Assembly: GCF_020171745.1 (NCBI RefSeq)
Contig: NZ_JAIVAH010000018.1
Location: forward strand, 1-64,000
DNA length: 64,000 nucleotides
Reading direction: 5' to 3'
From: Prescottella equi
Lineage (GTDB): Bacteria > Actinomycetota > Actinomycetes > Mycobacteriales > Mycobacteriaceae
This document shows positions 31,255 to 40,725 of this stretch, in pieces. The notes beneath the pieces were generated by a model. The model made no database searches. It was not told the origin of the DNA and saw nothing but the letters and a program-made list of their open reading frames with translations. The translations under genes and the position numbers were made by a program. Position 1 is the stretch's first letter. Each line of letters begins with the position of its first letter.

Positions 31255-32874
31255 CTATTCCTTCTCGACGAGGTAGTAGAGCGGCACGCCGTCCCACCCG
31301 ATCCGGACGTTGGTCACGTACTCGGACCAGCCACCGGTCGCGTTGCGATTCCAGTTCGGGACGGCCGGCAGGTCGCGCAGCAGGATCTGTTGCGCGCCGT
31401 CGATCAGCCGCTGCGATTCGACCGGATCGGTCGCCCCGGCCGACGCCCGCAGCAGCGCGTCGAACTCCGGGTTGGAGTACTCGCCGTCGTTGGAACTGCC
31501 TCCCGTCTGGTAGTTCTGCGCCAGGAACCCGTACTGCTGCGGATAATCGGCCTGCCAGCCCGAGCGGAACGCGGTCCGGATGGTCCGCTCGGTGGCCTCG
31601 GTCCGCAACTGCGCGAACGTCGGGTACGGCGCACCCCGGGCGTCGATGCCGAGCGTGTTGCGAATGCTGTTGCAGACCGCGTCCACCCAGTCCTGGTGTC
31701 CGCCATCGGAGTTGTAGGCGATCGCGAACGTCCCACTCCACGGCGCGAGGGCGTCGGCCTGCGCCCACAACGCGCGTGCACGGTCGGGGGCGAAGTCCAG
31801 GTTCGCCGATCCCGGCAGATCCGGCGTCCAGCCCGGGACGGCCGGACTCGTGAAGTCGCGCGCCGGGGTACGGGTGCTCGCGAACAGTCGCTCGGTTATC
31901 TGCTCGCGATCGATTGCCAGCGAGATCGCCTGCCGACGCAGCCGACCCTCCTCACCGCCGAAGTGCGGCAACCGTTCCGGGATGGTGAACGTCTCGATCG
32001 TCGCGGACGGCTGGTTCACCGTGCGGCCGGGCAGATCCTCCTCGAACGTGTCCAACGCACTGGCCGGGACGCCGTCGAGGACGTCGAGGTTGTTCGACAG
32101 CAGATCGGTGTACGCGGTGTCGAGGCTGCTGTACATCACGAAGGTGACCCCCTCGTTCCGTGCCGCCCGCGGGCCCCGGTAGTCGGGGTTCACCGTCAGG
32201 TCGATGCGCACGTTGTGCTGCCACGCGTCGTCGCTCGCGAACCGGTACGGGCCGTTGCCGATCGGGTGCTGCCCGAACGCGACCATGTCGGCGTACGCGG
32301 ACTGCGGCAGCGGGTAGTAGGCGGCGAACCCGAGGCGTTTCGGGAATGCCGCCTCCGGCTGTTTCAGCGTGATCGTGAACGTCCGGTCGTCGAGTACCTC
32401 GAGTCCGGACATCGTCGTCGCCGTCGGGTTCGAGACAGCCACCTCGTCGTAGCCCTGGATCGGGTCGAAGAACGACGACTGCAGTTGCGCATTGGTGGAC
32501 AGCGCGCCGTAGTTCCACGCATCGACGAACGAGTGCGCCGTGACGGGGGTTCCGTCGGTGAAAGTCCAGCCGTCCTCGAGCGTCACGGTGTAGCGCCGGC
32601 CGTCGACCGTCTCGATCGACCGCGCCACCTCGTTCTCGACGTCACCGGCGGCGGTGTACGACACCAGACCCGCGAAGAGCGCGTCGAGCACCCGGCCACC
32701 GGTGTTCTCGCCCGTATCGGTGGGCACCAACGGGTTCTGCGGTTCGCCGCTCCACGCGTACACCGTGCGCGCGCTCGGCCCCGCCGGACCGGTGCACGCC
32801 GCGAGCAACGCCGACACCAGCACCACGACAAGTGTCGACGTCACCGCAGCCGCCCTGCTCCGCCGAACGGACAC
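31255..32874 (-). CDS. dppA: Dipeptide-binding lipoprotein DppA
   Basis: This 539-residue family 5 solute-binding protein has a signal peptide with lipobox LLAAC: Cys27 is the lipid-anchor residue in LVSALLAACTGPAG. The mature domain has the family pattern VARSIETVDGRRYTVTLEDG and TFTDGTPVTAHSFVDAW. It captures peptides at the outer face of the membrane for DppBCD. It is the first gene of the operon dppA-B-C-D and Rv3662c-like. Its promoter lies in the 273-base gap shared with the divergent acs gene, which also contains a Crp-type site. Confidence 0.93.
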   Translation of the reverse strand: MSVRRSRAAAVTSTLVVVLVSALLAACTGPAGPSARTVYAWSGEPQNPLVPTDTGENTGGRVLDALFAGLVSYTAAGDVENEVARSIETVDGRRYTVTLEDGWTFTDGTPVTAHSFVDAWNYGALSTNAQLQSSFFDPIQGYDEVAVSNPTATTMSGLEVLDDRTFTITLKQPEAAFPKRLGFAAYYPLPQSAYADMVAFGQHPIGNGPYRFASDDAWQHNVRIDLTVNPDYRGPRAARNEGVTFVMYSSLDTAYTDLLSNNLDVLDGVPASALDTFEEDLPGRTVNQPSATIETFTIPERLPHFGGEEGRLRRQAISLAIDREQITERLFASTRTPARDFTSPAVPGWTPDLPGSANLDFAPDRARALWAQADALAPWSGTFAIAYNSDGGHQDWVDAVCNSIRNTLGIDARGAPYPTFAQLRTEATERTIRTAFRSGWQADYPQQYGFLAQNYQTGGSSNDGEYSNPEFDALLRASAGATDPVESQRLIDGAQQILLRDLPAVPNWNRNATGGWSEYVTNVRIGWDGVPLYYLVEKE

Positions 32875-33082
32875 CGCTCACCTCCCGAACCCCTCGGTTG
32901 GTTCCTGCGACGATAGACAGCGCATCCGCTGCTCGTCGGCGTCCCGTGGCCGCCGACCGGATCGGCACCCGTTCGAGGCCCGATCGCAACGTCGCGCCGG
33001 ATCCGCGACCGCCCGTCGCACCATTTCGACCGATCGGCGCACACGGCGACCGCTCCGCGGGAGGGAACCGTGCGACCCCGGT

Positions 33083-33106
33083 CACGTGTGACTACCCTCA
33101 CACGTG
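33083..33106. promoter_or_regulatory. Crp/GlxR-type operator upstream of acs
   Basis: TGTGA (33087-33091), six bases, then TCACA (33098-33102) is a perfect TGTGAN6TCACA site. The symmetry extends to 9-bp arms, CACGTGTGA and TCACACGTG. It ends 41 bases before the acs ATG and also lies upstream of the divergent dppA. The Crp regulator itself is encoded at 50771-51445. Confidence 0.85.
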
Positions 33107-33147
33107 CGACAACCGTCGATTTCGACCCGGAAAGAAGGCAAGCCGAG

Positions 33148-35076
33148 ATGACGAGCAGTGCAACCGACGCACCCGAGGTGTACCCGCCCAGTGCCGAATT
33201 CGCGGCCGCGGCCAACGCGGGCCCCGAGTTGCAGGCCGAGGCGGACCGCGACCGGCTCGCCTTCTGGGACGCCCAGGCCCGGCGCCTGGACTGGTCGACC
33301 CCGTGGACCGAGGTCCTCGACTGGTCGGACGCCCCCGTCGCGAAGTGGTTCGTCGGCGGCGAACTGAACGTCGCATACAACTGCGTCGACCGGCACGTGT
33401 TGGCCGGCAACGGCGACCGCGTCGCGATCCACTTCGAGGGCGAGCCCGGCGACAGCCGCGACCTCACCTACAACGATCTCCTCGCCGAAGTGAGCCGCGC
33501 GGCAAACGCTTTCACGGAGCTGGGCCTCGTCGCCGGTGATCGCGTCGCGATCTACATGCCGATGATTCCCGAGGCGATCGTGACGATGCTCGCGTGCGCC
33601 CGGCTCGGCCTCACCCACTCGGTCGTGTTCGCCGGATTCTCCGCGACCGCGCTGCGTTCCCGCATCGACGATGCCGCCGCCAAGCTCGTCGTCACCGTCG
33701 ACGGGCAGTGGCGCCGCGGCCAGGCCGCCCCGCTCAAGCCGGCCGTCGACGAGGCCGTCGACGGCGCGGCATCGGTGCAGAACGTGTTGGTGGTCAAGCG
33801 AACCGGCATCGACGTCGACATCACCGCCGGCCGGGACCTGTGGTGGCACGACACCGTCGAGAAGGCGTCGGACACACACGAGGCGCAGCCGTTCGACGCC
33901 GAGCACCCGCTGTTCATCCTCTACACGTCCGGCACCACCGGTAAGCCGAAGGGCATCATCCACACCTCCGGTGGCTACCTGACGCAGGCGTCGTACACGC
34001 ACCACAACGTGTTCGACCACAAGGCCGGACAGGACGTCTACTGGTGCACCGCCGACATCGGCTGGGTCACCGGGCACAGCTACATCGTGTACGGCCCGCT
34101 GAGCAACGGCGTCACGCAGGTCGTCTACGAGGGCACCCCCAACTCCCCCGACGAGCACCGCCACTTCCAGATCATCGAGAAGTACGGCGTCTCCATCTAC
34201 TACACCGCGCCGACGCTGGTGCGCACGTTCATGAAGTGGGGCCGCGAGATCCCCGACGCGCACGACCTGTCGTCGATCCGGCTGCTCGGCTCGGTGGGCG
34301 AGCCCATCAACCCGGAGGCGTGGCGCTGGTTCCGCGACGTCATCGGCGGCGGGACCGCCCCGATCGTCGACACGTGGTGGCAGACCGAGACCGGCGCGAT
34401 CATGATCTCGCCACTGCCCGGCATCACCGCGACCAAGCCCGGTTCCGCGATGGCCCCGCTGCCCGGCATATCCGCGAAGATCGTCGACGACGAGGCCCAC
34501 GAGCTCGGCGCGGGCGGCAGCGGCTACCTGGTCCTCGACCAGCCGTGGCCGTCGATGCTGCGCGGCATCTGGGGCGACATGGAGCGCTACAAGGACACCT
34601 ACTGGTCGCGGTACGCCCAGGAGGGTTGGTACTTCGCCGGCGACGGCGCCAAGTACGACGAGGACGGCGCGCTGTGGGTGCTCGGCCGCGTCGACGACGT
34701 CATGAACGTCTCCGGGCACCGCATCTCCACGTCCGAGGTGGAGTCGGCGCTCGTCGGGCACCCGTCGATCGCCGAGGCCGCCGTCGTCGGCGCCGCCGAC
34801 GACACGACCGGCCAGGGCATCGTCGCGTTCGTGATCCTCCGTGAGGGCGCCGACAACACTGGCGAGGCACTGATCGCGGAGCTGCGCGTGCAGGTCTCCA
34901 CCGAGATCTCCCCGATCGCCAAGCCGCGGCAGATCACCGTCGTGCCCGAACTACCCAAGACCCGCTCCGGCAAGATCATGCGCCGCCTGTTGCGCGACGT
35001 CGCCGAGGGCCGCGACCTGGGCGACACCTCGACCCTCGTCGACCCCAAGGTGTTCGACGCGATTCGCGGTAAGTAG
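33148..35076 (+). CDS. acs: Acetyl-CoA synthetase
   Basis: This 642-residue AMP-forming enzyme makes acetyl-CoA from acetate, ATP and CoA in the cytosol. The ATP motif is YTSGTTGKPKGI, followed by a YWCTADIGWVTGHSY segment and DTWWQTETGA. The C-terminal PKTRSGKIMRRLLR carries the lysine that is reversibly acetylated in this family. The ATG at 33148 opens the conserved N-terminus and follows GAAGG. A Crp-type site upstream fits catabolite control of acetate use. It corresponds to Rv3667. Confidence 0.97.
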   Translation: MTSSATDAPEVYPPSAEFAAAANAGPELQAEADRDRLAFWDAQARRLDWSTPWTEVLDWSDAPVAKWFVGGELNVAYNCVDRHVLAGNGDRVAIHFEGEPGDSRDLTYNDLLAEVSRAANAFTELGLVAGDRVAIYMPMIPEAIVTMLACARLGLTHSVVFAGFSATALRSRIDDAAAKLVVTVDGQWRRGQAAPLKPAVDEAVDGAASVQNVLVVKRTGIDVDITAGRDLWWHDTVEKASDTHEAQPFDAEHPLFILYTSGTTGKPKGIIHTSGGYLTQASYTHHNVFDHKAGQDVYWCTADIGWVTGHSYIVYGPLSNGVTQVVYEGTPNSPDEHRHFQIIEKYGVSIYYTAPTLVRTFMKWGREIPDAHDLSSIRLLGSVGEPINPEAWRWFRDVIGGGTAPIVDTWWQTETGAIMISPLPGITATKPGSAMAPLPGISAKIVDDEAHELGAGGSGYLVLDQPWPSMLRGIWGDMERYKDTYWSRYAQEGWYFAGDGAKYDEDGALWVLGRVDDVMNVSGHRISTSEVESALVGHPSIAEAAVVGAADDTTGQGIVAFVILREGADNTGEALIAELRVQVSTEISPIAKPRQITVVPELPKTRSGKIMRRLLRDVAEGRDLGDTSTLVDPKVFDAIRGK

Positions 35077-35098
35077 GTCCGGCAAAGTAGGTCAGCCG

Positions 35099-35139
35099 AG
35101 AAGCCGGGTGTTCTCCGTCCACGGAGGCACCCGGCTTCT
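35099..35139 (+). terminator. acs terminator
   Basis: AGAAGCCGGGTG (35099-35110) pairs with CACCCGGCTTCT (35128-35139), with an additional inner CTCCGT/ACGGAG stem; TTCG follows. It lies 23 bases past the acs stop. Confidence 0.8.
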
Positions 35140-35210
35140 TCGTGCCGGTGGACGCCGGTGGCGAGTCGACGGGCGTACCGTGACCTGAGGGGACCGAAAG
35201 AAGGTCGCGG

Positions 35211-37541
35211 ATGGCAGCTGCCGTACGAGGCAAGGTCGGCAACCTGCCTCTCGATCTGACCAGTTTCATCGGTCGGCGCCGCGAGGTGGCCGAGACGAGA
35301 CGGGCGCTGGGTGCGTCGCGACTGGTGACCCTGACCGGCATCGGCGGAGTCGGCAAGACCCGTCTCGCACTCCGCGTGGCCGCCGACTCGCAGCGATCGT
35401 TCTCCGACGGCGTCTGGCTGGTCGAATTCGGGGAGCGCCGTGATCCGCAGCTGGTCGCCGAGTCCGTCGCCGCGGCATTGGGATTGCGCGAGCAGGCAGC
35501 GGTACCGACCACGCAGATCCTCACCGACTACCTGGCCTCCCGGAATCTGCTGCTCGTCCTCGACAACTGCGAGCACCTCATCGACGACGTCGCGAAGCTC
35601 GCCGAGACCCTACTGCGGGCGAGTCCCGACCTGCGGATCCTCGCCACCAGCCGCGAGCCCCTCGCGATCAGCGGCGAGATGGTGTTCCGCGTCCCGCCGA
35701 TGACCGTCCCCGTACCCGACGAGTCGACACCGCTGCGGGCACTCGCCCAGTACGAGGCGGTGAACCTGTTCGCCGAGCGCGCGGCCGCCGCCGTACCGGG
35801 GTTCGAGCTGACCGACGAGAACCGCGAATCCGTCGTCGCGATCTGCACCGAACTCGACGGGCTCCCGTTGCCGATCGAACTCGCCGCGGCGCGGCTGCGG
35901 GCGATGTCGGTCGATCAGATCCTCGAACGGTTGACCGACCGGTTCCGCCTGCTCACGGGCGGCAGCCGCTCCGCGCCCGATCGCCAGCAGACGCTGCGGA
36001 TGAGCATCGACTGGAGCCACGAACTGTGCAACCCGGACGAGCGGGAACTGTGGCGCCGGCTGTCGGTGTTCACCCGCGGGTTCGAACTCGACGCGGCGGA
36101 AGCGATCGTAGCGGGCGAGCACACGTCGCACGACCTCCTCGACGTCGTGGCCTCACTCGTCGACAAGTCGATCCTCATCCGCGAGGAGCACTCCGGCGTG
36201 GTGCGCTATCGACTGCTCGACAACCTCCGCGAGTACGGACTCGAGCGGTTGCACGAGTCCGGTGAGTTCCCCGATCTGAGCAGACGCCACCGGGACTGGT
36301 ACCTGGCGCTGCTGGACCGCGCCGAGGCCGAATGGATCGGGCCGGACCAGCCCTCGTGGATCACCCGGATCGAGCGCGAACGTCCAAATCTGGCGGCCGC
36401 TCTCGAGTACTGCCTGACCGAACCGGGTGAGGCCGAGACCGGGCTGCGCATCGCAAATGTTCTGTACATTTTCTGGATCTCACGAGGACTGCTCAACGAG
36501 GGCCGCCTCTGGCTCGCACGAGTGCTCTCCGCGCAGGGCGGGGAGCCGACACGCGAGCGGGTGAAGGCCCTGGCCGCCTCGGCGATCCTGGCCGCGAACC
36601 AGGGCGACCTCCCGGTCGGCCACGCGCTCGTCGACGAGGCACTCGTCGCTGCAACCCGGCTCGACGATCGCGAGTCCGAGATCATCGCTACCCATGCCGC
36701 CGGACATGTCCAGATCTACGCCGGCAACCCTGACGAGGCGATCCGACTGCTCGGAAGCATCGTCGATGCCGTTCGCGCCGGACAGAACACGTTGCGCCAC
36801 GTCTCCACGGTCCTCGGCCTCGCAACGGCCACGGCGGTCCTTCGCGAGCGCGAGCAGACCGCGGAGTACACCGACGAAGTACTCGAGATCACCCGCGCCC
36901 ACGGCGAGTCGATCTACCGCTCGTACGCCCTCTGCATGAGGGGACTCGCCCTGTGGCAGGACGACCCCGACGCGGCACGCCCGCACTTCGCCCAGGCGGC
37001 GGCGCTGAGCGGCGAGGTGGACGACCTCCTCGGCACCGCGATCTCTGTGGAGGCCCTCGCGTGGACCGCGGCCGCGACCGCCCAGTTCCAGCGGTCCGCG
37101 ATTCTGCTGGGCGCCGCCGACACCCTCTGGTCCGCCGCCGGCAATCCGGGCGTCGTGATTCCCGCGCTCCGTTTCAACCGCGACGAGGCCCGCGACCGGT
37201 GCGAGCGCGCCCTGGGCGACCGCGCCTTCGACACCGCCGTACGCCAGGGATGCGAGCTGACACTCGACGAGGTCGTCGACTTCGCCGTCGACGACCGGCT
37301 GCCCGAGGAGGAGTCGGCCGAGCGCTCCGCGACCGATCTGACGCCACGCGAGCAGGAGGTCGCCGAACTGGTGGCTCAGGGCCTGACGAACAAGGCGATC
37401 GCGGAAAAACTGGTGATCTCTCAGCGCACCGTCCAGGGCCATGTCGAGCATGCCCTCGCGAAACTCGGGTTCAACTCGCGGACCCAGATCGCCGCTTGGG
37501 TCGTCGAACAGGGGCGCGGGGTCGAAAGCGACTCCGCCTGA
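35211..37541 (+). CDS. LuxR-family regulator with NB-ARC-type ATPase (AfsR/LAL-like)
   Basis: This is a 776-residue regulator. Residues 10-300 form a STAND-type ATPase with Walker A TGIGGVGKT at 42-50, LLLVLDNCEHLID as Walker B, and RILATSREPL as sensor. The middle region consists of TPR-like helical repeats. The C-terminus is a LuxR HTH (DLTPREQEVAELVAQGLTNK...). Such proteins act as signal-triggered oligomerising activators. The start ATG follows AAGAAGG. It stands alone between acs and a DUF35 gene; its target genes and ligand are unknown. Confidence 0.92.
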   Translation: MAAAVRGKVGNLPLDLTSFIGRRREVAETRRALGASRLVTLTGIGGVGKTRLALRVAADSQRSFSDGVWLVEFGERRDPQLVAESVAAALGLREQAAVPTTQILTDYLASRNLLLVLDNCEHLIDDVAKLAETLLRASPDLRILATSREPLAISGEMVFRVPPMTVPVPDESTPLRALAQYEAVNLFAERAAAAVPGFELTDENRESVVAICTELDGLPLPIELAAARLRAMSVDQILERLTDRFRLLTGGSRSAPDRQQTLRMSIDWSHELCNPDERELWRRLSVFTRGFELDAAEAIVAGEHTSHDLLDVVASLVDKSILIREEHSGVVRYRLLDNLREYGLERLHESGEFPDLSRRHRDWYLALLDRAEAEWIGPDQPSWITRIERERPNLAAALEYCLTEPGEAETGLRIANVLYIFWISRGLLNEGRLWLARVLSAQGGEPTRERVKALAASAILAANQGDLPVGHALVDEALVAATRLDDRESEIIATHAAGHVQIYAGNPDEAIRLLGSIVDAVRAGQNTLRHVSTVLGLATATAVLREREQTAEYTDEVLEITRAHGESIYRSYALCMRGLALWQDDPDAARPHFAQAAALSGEVDDLLGTAISVEALAWTAAATAQFQRSAILLGAADTLWSAAGNPGVVIPALRFNRDEARDRCERALGDRAFDTAVRQGCELTLDEVVDFAVDDRLPEEESAERSATDLTPREQEVAELVAQGLTNKAIAEKLVISQRTVQGHVEHALAKLGFNSRTQIAAWVVEQGRGVESDSA

Positions 37542-37680
37542 GCTGCGGTTTCACCGCATACGGGTACCCGCCCCGCGGGAAACAGGTATGTGCACGGGTA
37601 CTTCTACCGTCGTGGCCTTGCGCGTCTCTTGGAACTGTGGGAGTCGGACATCCCAAGCTTCACGAAGTCGAGGTATCCCG

Positions 37681-38043
37681 ATGCACGATCAACTGACCCG
37701 CACCACCACCGATGTGGACAGCTTCACCATCGGCCGCTGCGACAGCTGCGACGCCCTGCTCGCCCCCGACGCGGCGGTCTGCTCGTCGTGCCGCGGCACC
37801 GAGATCAGCCGCGCACCGTCCGCCGGCAACGGATCGATCGTCTCGTGGACCGTCATCGAGATCTCGCCCAGCCGGACCTGCACCGACTTCACCCCGTACA
37901 CGATCGCGATCGTCGCGCTCGACGAAGGGCCGTGGGCGTACGCCTGGATCGAGGGAGCACTCGACGAGAGCGAGAAGCGCGCCCGGGTTCGCTACGACCG
38001 AATGATCGCCGGCGAGCGGTATCCGCTGTTCGTCCGCCAGTAG
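37681..38043 (+). CDS. DUF35 OB-fold / zinc-ribbon protein
   Basis: This 120-residue protein has a rubredoxin-like zinc site at its N-terminus (RCDSCDALL and VCSSCRGTE), followed by an OB-fold (SIVSWTVIEISPS; TPYTIAIVALDEGPWAYAWI). DUF35 proteins (ChsH2 type) normally bind thiolases or hydratases in acyl-CoA metabolism, but no such partner lies beside it here. The ATG at 37681 opens the domain; upstream frame extensions overlap the regulator gene. A strong terminator follows at 38061-38101. Confidence 0.85.
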   Translation: MHDQLTRTTTDVDSFTIGRCDSCDALLAPDAAVCSSCRGTEISRAPSAGNGSIVSWTVIEISPSRTCTDFTPYTIAIVALDEGPWAYAWIEGALDESEKRARVRYDRMIAGERYPLFVRQ

Positions 38044-38060
38044 CGACGAGACCTCGACGC

Positions 38061-38101
38061 AGACGAGTGGCCCGGGACTTCACGTCCCGGGCCACTCGTC
38101 T
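38061..38101. terminator. Bidirectional-type terminator
   Basis: An 18-bp stem (38061-38078 with 38084-38101) with a 5-base loop stands between the DUF35 gene and the convergent secreted-protein gene, 18 and 31 bases from their ends. It should stop transcripts from both sides. Confidence 0.85.
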
Positions 38102-38131
38102 GTCTCGAGCTTTGCGGGTCCGGCGCTTCGG

Positions 38132-38872
38132 TCAGGGTCCCTCGGGGTTCTGACCGCCGTTCGGTTCGCCGGGGCACGGCGAGGTCAGCATCGGAACGTA
38201 CGGGAACGGCACGTTCTGGAAAGGCGCGTTCAGGCACTGAGCCACCGGGGCCGGCTGGTACGGAGTGGTGAGAGCCACGCCGATCAGGCCGCCCAACCCG
38301 CCCAGCAAACCCAACGAGCCCAGCCCCAGGGACCCCACGGCCAACGGCCCCAGAGCGAACAATCCGCCTTCCCCCGCCGATCCCAGTGCCGCCGGCAGGA
38401 AGGCGCTTCCGGCAAAGTCGGCACCGCAGTCCGTGAGAACCTGCGCGGAGTCGGGCGCCGATACGACGTCGGCGGGATCGACGCCGGTGGCCTGGGCCGT
38501 GTTGGTGATGACACAGGCGGCCTGGTCCTCGTCGGTCACGTCGTACGTAGCGACACAGGTCGTCGACTGCGTCGGTTCGAGAGTGTCCTCGTCACAGGAC
38601 ACCTCGGGCGGTCCGCCCGAACCCGTGAATGCAGTTTCCACCACGGTGATCTCGGAGACCGTCGTCGTGCCGGTATTGCTCACCGCGAAGGTGTAGGTGA
38701 CCGTGTCGCCCGATGCGACGCCGAAGCTCGGCGCGGCCGTTTTCTGCAGCGTGAGTTCACCTGCGGGAGGCTGAGCGACGCTGGTCGGCCCGGCGATCAC
38801 CGTCGTCAGCGCGACCAGGGCAGTGAGCACCGCGATGACCAGAATTCGGAAAGCTGCACCGAAATTACGCAC
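38132..38872 (-). CDS. Exported DUF11-like surface protein
   Basis: This is a 246-residue protein. The GTG at 38872 is chosen for its AAGGAG site 8 bases upstream. An N-terminal signal sequence (ILVIAVLTALVALTTVIAG) is followed by one DUF11/DUF7507-type beta domain (LTLQKTAAPSFGVASGDTVT; VSNTGTTTVSEITVVE; CVITNTAQATGV). A Gly/Leu-rich hydrophobic stretch of about 50 residues (LGSLGLLGGLGGLIGVAL) and a Pro/Asn-rich tail with two Cys come next. The hydrophobic region lies well before the C-terminus, unlike a standard anchor. A cell-envelope role is probable; the function is unknown. Confidence 0.75.
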   Translation of the reverse strand: MRNFGAAFRILVIAVLTALVALTTVIAGPTSVAQPPAGELTLQKTAAPSFGVASGDTVTYTFAVSNTGTTTVSEITVVETAFTGSGGPPEVSCDEDTLEPTQSTTCVATYDVTDEDQAACVITNTAQATGVDPADVVSAPDSAQVLTDCGADFAGSAFLPAALGSAGEGGLFALGPLAVGSLGLGSLGLLGGLGGLIGVALTTPYQPAPVAQCLNAPFQNVPFPYVPMLTSPCPGEPNGGQNPEGP

Positions 38873-39035
38873 TCTGGAAACTCCTTTTCGCCATTTACAG
38901 GACAAATCGGGTTCGAACTCAGGTGCCGCGTATTACAAGCGTTTCGGAAGATACTGGATATTCGCCATCAATGCTCGCGAACGAAACTGACGAGCGGTTT
39001 TCGGAATCCCGGGAAACCACGCACAGTTGACGAAA

Positions 39036-39073
39036 ACGGGCACGTCCCCGCACCAGCGCGTAGACGTGCCCGT
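39036..39073 (-). terminator. Terminator after the MHS transporter
   Basis: ACGGGCACGTC (39036-39046) pairs with GACGTGCCCGT (39063-39073). On the minus strand TTTTCGTC follows. It lies 14 bases past the transporter stop. Confidence 0.8.
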
Positions 39074-39086
39074 CGGAGGTCGACCG

Positions 39087-40487
39087 TCAGACCTCGTCGA
39101 GCGAGTCGTCCTTGGTTTCGCGCATGACCAGCAGCGACACGAACGTCAGGGCCGACGCGATCAGCAGGTAGATGCCCACCCAACCGACGCCGTAGGTCTC
39201 GGCCAGCCACGTCGCGATGAACGGCGCGACGGCCGCGCCCAGGATGCTCGCGGTGTTGTAGGCGATGCCCGAACCCGTGTAGCGGACATTGGTCGGGAAC
39301 AATTCCGGCAGAACGGCGCTCATCGGGCCGAACGTGAGCCCCATCAACACCATGCCGATGACCAGGAACACCAGCATCCGGGTGTCGGTCATGCCCTCGG
39401 CCGCGAGCAGGAGCCCGAACGTCAGGCCGAAGACCATCATCGCGGCGGTGATGACGAGCAGCGTGATGCGCCGGCCGTAGCGGTCGGCCAGCCAACCGGC
39501 CACCGGGATGGTCGCCGCGAAGAACAGCACTGCCACCAGCTGCAGGACGAGGAAGTCCCGGTACTGGAAGCCCGCGCCGTAACCGCCGTCGGCGGCGGTC
39601 TTGCCGGTGCCGTAGCTCAGCACCCACGTCGTCATGATGTAGAAGAGCGTGTACGTCGCGAGCATCACGAACGTGCCGATGATCAGCTGACGCCAACTGG
39701 TCTTGAAGACCTGCTTGAGCGGGGTCTTGACCTTCTCGCCGTTCGCGACGGCGCGCGCGAACACCGGCGTCTCCTCGAGCTTGAGACGGACGTACAGGCC
39801 GATCATCACCATCACCGCGCTGAGCAGGAACGGAATGCGCCAGCCCCACGTGAGGAACGCGCTGTCGAGGTCCGGGTTCGAACTGCTGGTGTAGCCGAGC
39901 GCCAGCGTGAGGAGCAGGAACAGGCCGTTGGCGAAGAAGAAGCCGATGGGGGCGCCCAACTGCGGCCACATCGCCGCCCACGCGCGCTTGCCGCTCTTCG
40001 CGGTCTCGGTCGCGAGCAGCGCCGCACCGGACCACTCGCCGCCGAGGCCGAGACCCTGGCAGAACCGCATCAGCGCCAGCAGCGCGGGCGCCCACAGCCC
40101 CACCGCGGCATAGGTCGGCAGCAGACCGATGAGGAACGTCGCCACGCCCATCGTGAGCAGCGAACCGACGAGCGTGGCCTTGCGGCCGATCCGGTCACCG
40201 AAATGGCCGAAGACGATCGAGCCGAGCGGACGGGCGACGAACGCGAGACCGAACGTCGCGAACGACGCGAGCAGCGCCGTCGTGTCGTTGCCCTTGGGGA
40301 AGAACAGGTGCGGGAAGACCGATACCGCGGCCGTCGCATAGATGTAGAAGTCGTAGAACTCGATCGACGTGCCGACCATGCTGGCCACGACGATGCGGCT
40401 ACGGGGCACACCGGCCACCGTCCCGTCGTCGGCCGACGCCGATAAGTCACCGTGTCCGCGCTCGGCGGACTCCACACCCTTGCTCAC
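39087..40487 (-). CDS. MFS transporter, metabolite:H+ symporter family
   Basis: This 466-residue protein has about 12 membrane helices. GTSIEFYDFYIYATAA near the N-terminus and the loop motif GHFGDRIGRKATLVGSL are typical of the MHS subfamily (proline/betaine, shikimate, dicarboxylate carriers). FCQGLGLGGEWSGAAL and WGWRIPFLLSAVMV are further family signatures. The start is GTG. It stands alone, with its own terminator and a 238-base gap to the divergent nhaA. The substrate cannot be told from sequence. Confidence 0.9.
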   Translation of the reverse strand: MSKGVESAERGHGDLSASADDGTVAGVPRSRIVVASMVGTSIEFYDFYIYATAAVSVFPHLFFPKGNDTTALLASFATFGLAFVARPLGSIVFGHFGDRIGRKATLVGSLLTMGVATFLIGLLPTYAAVGLWAPALLALMRFCQGLGLGGEWSGAALLATETAKSGKRAWAAMWPQLGAPIGFFFANGLFLLLTLALGYTSSSNPDLDSAFLTWGWRIPFLLSAVMVMIGLYVRLKLEETPVFARAVANGEKVKTPLKQVFKTSWRQLIIGTFVMLATYTLFYIMTTWVLSYGTGKTAADGGYGAGFQYRDFLVLQLVAVLFFAATIPVAGWLADRYGRRITLLVITAAMMVFGLTFGLLLAAEGMTDTRMLVFLVIGMVLMGLTFGPMSAVLPELFPTNVRYTGSGIAYNTASILGAAVAPFIATWLAETYGVGWVGIYLLIASALTFVSLLVMRETKDDSLDEV

Positions 40488-40725
40488 GTGAATTTCTCCT
40501 GCACCTGTGTCCCCGACGGACCCCGCGGGCCCCTGCGGACGCTTCCACTGAGTGGAAGTTCATCCCAAACCTTAGGAATTGAACACTTCACCCGGATGCG
40601 TCGCAACCACGCGCTATCGGACTGATCGGTTGCAAAGAACACGTTAAGATCTATGGAGGTGTGCCGGGAAGTCTGGTCGGCGATGTTCTGCCGTACCCGT
40701 CGAAACCCCTGGTGAGAGGCTTTCC

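Noticed and set aside
30209-31276. 355-codon plus-strand frame opposite dppC and dppB
   Set aside because: Extreme Arg/Asp/Gln/His bias and no hydrophobic core; shadow of membrane protein genes.
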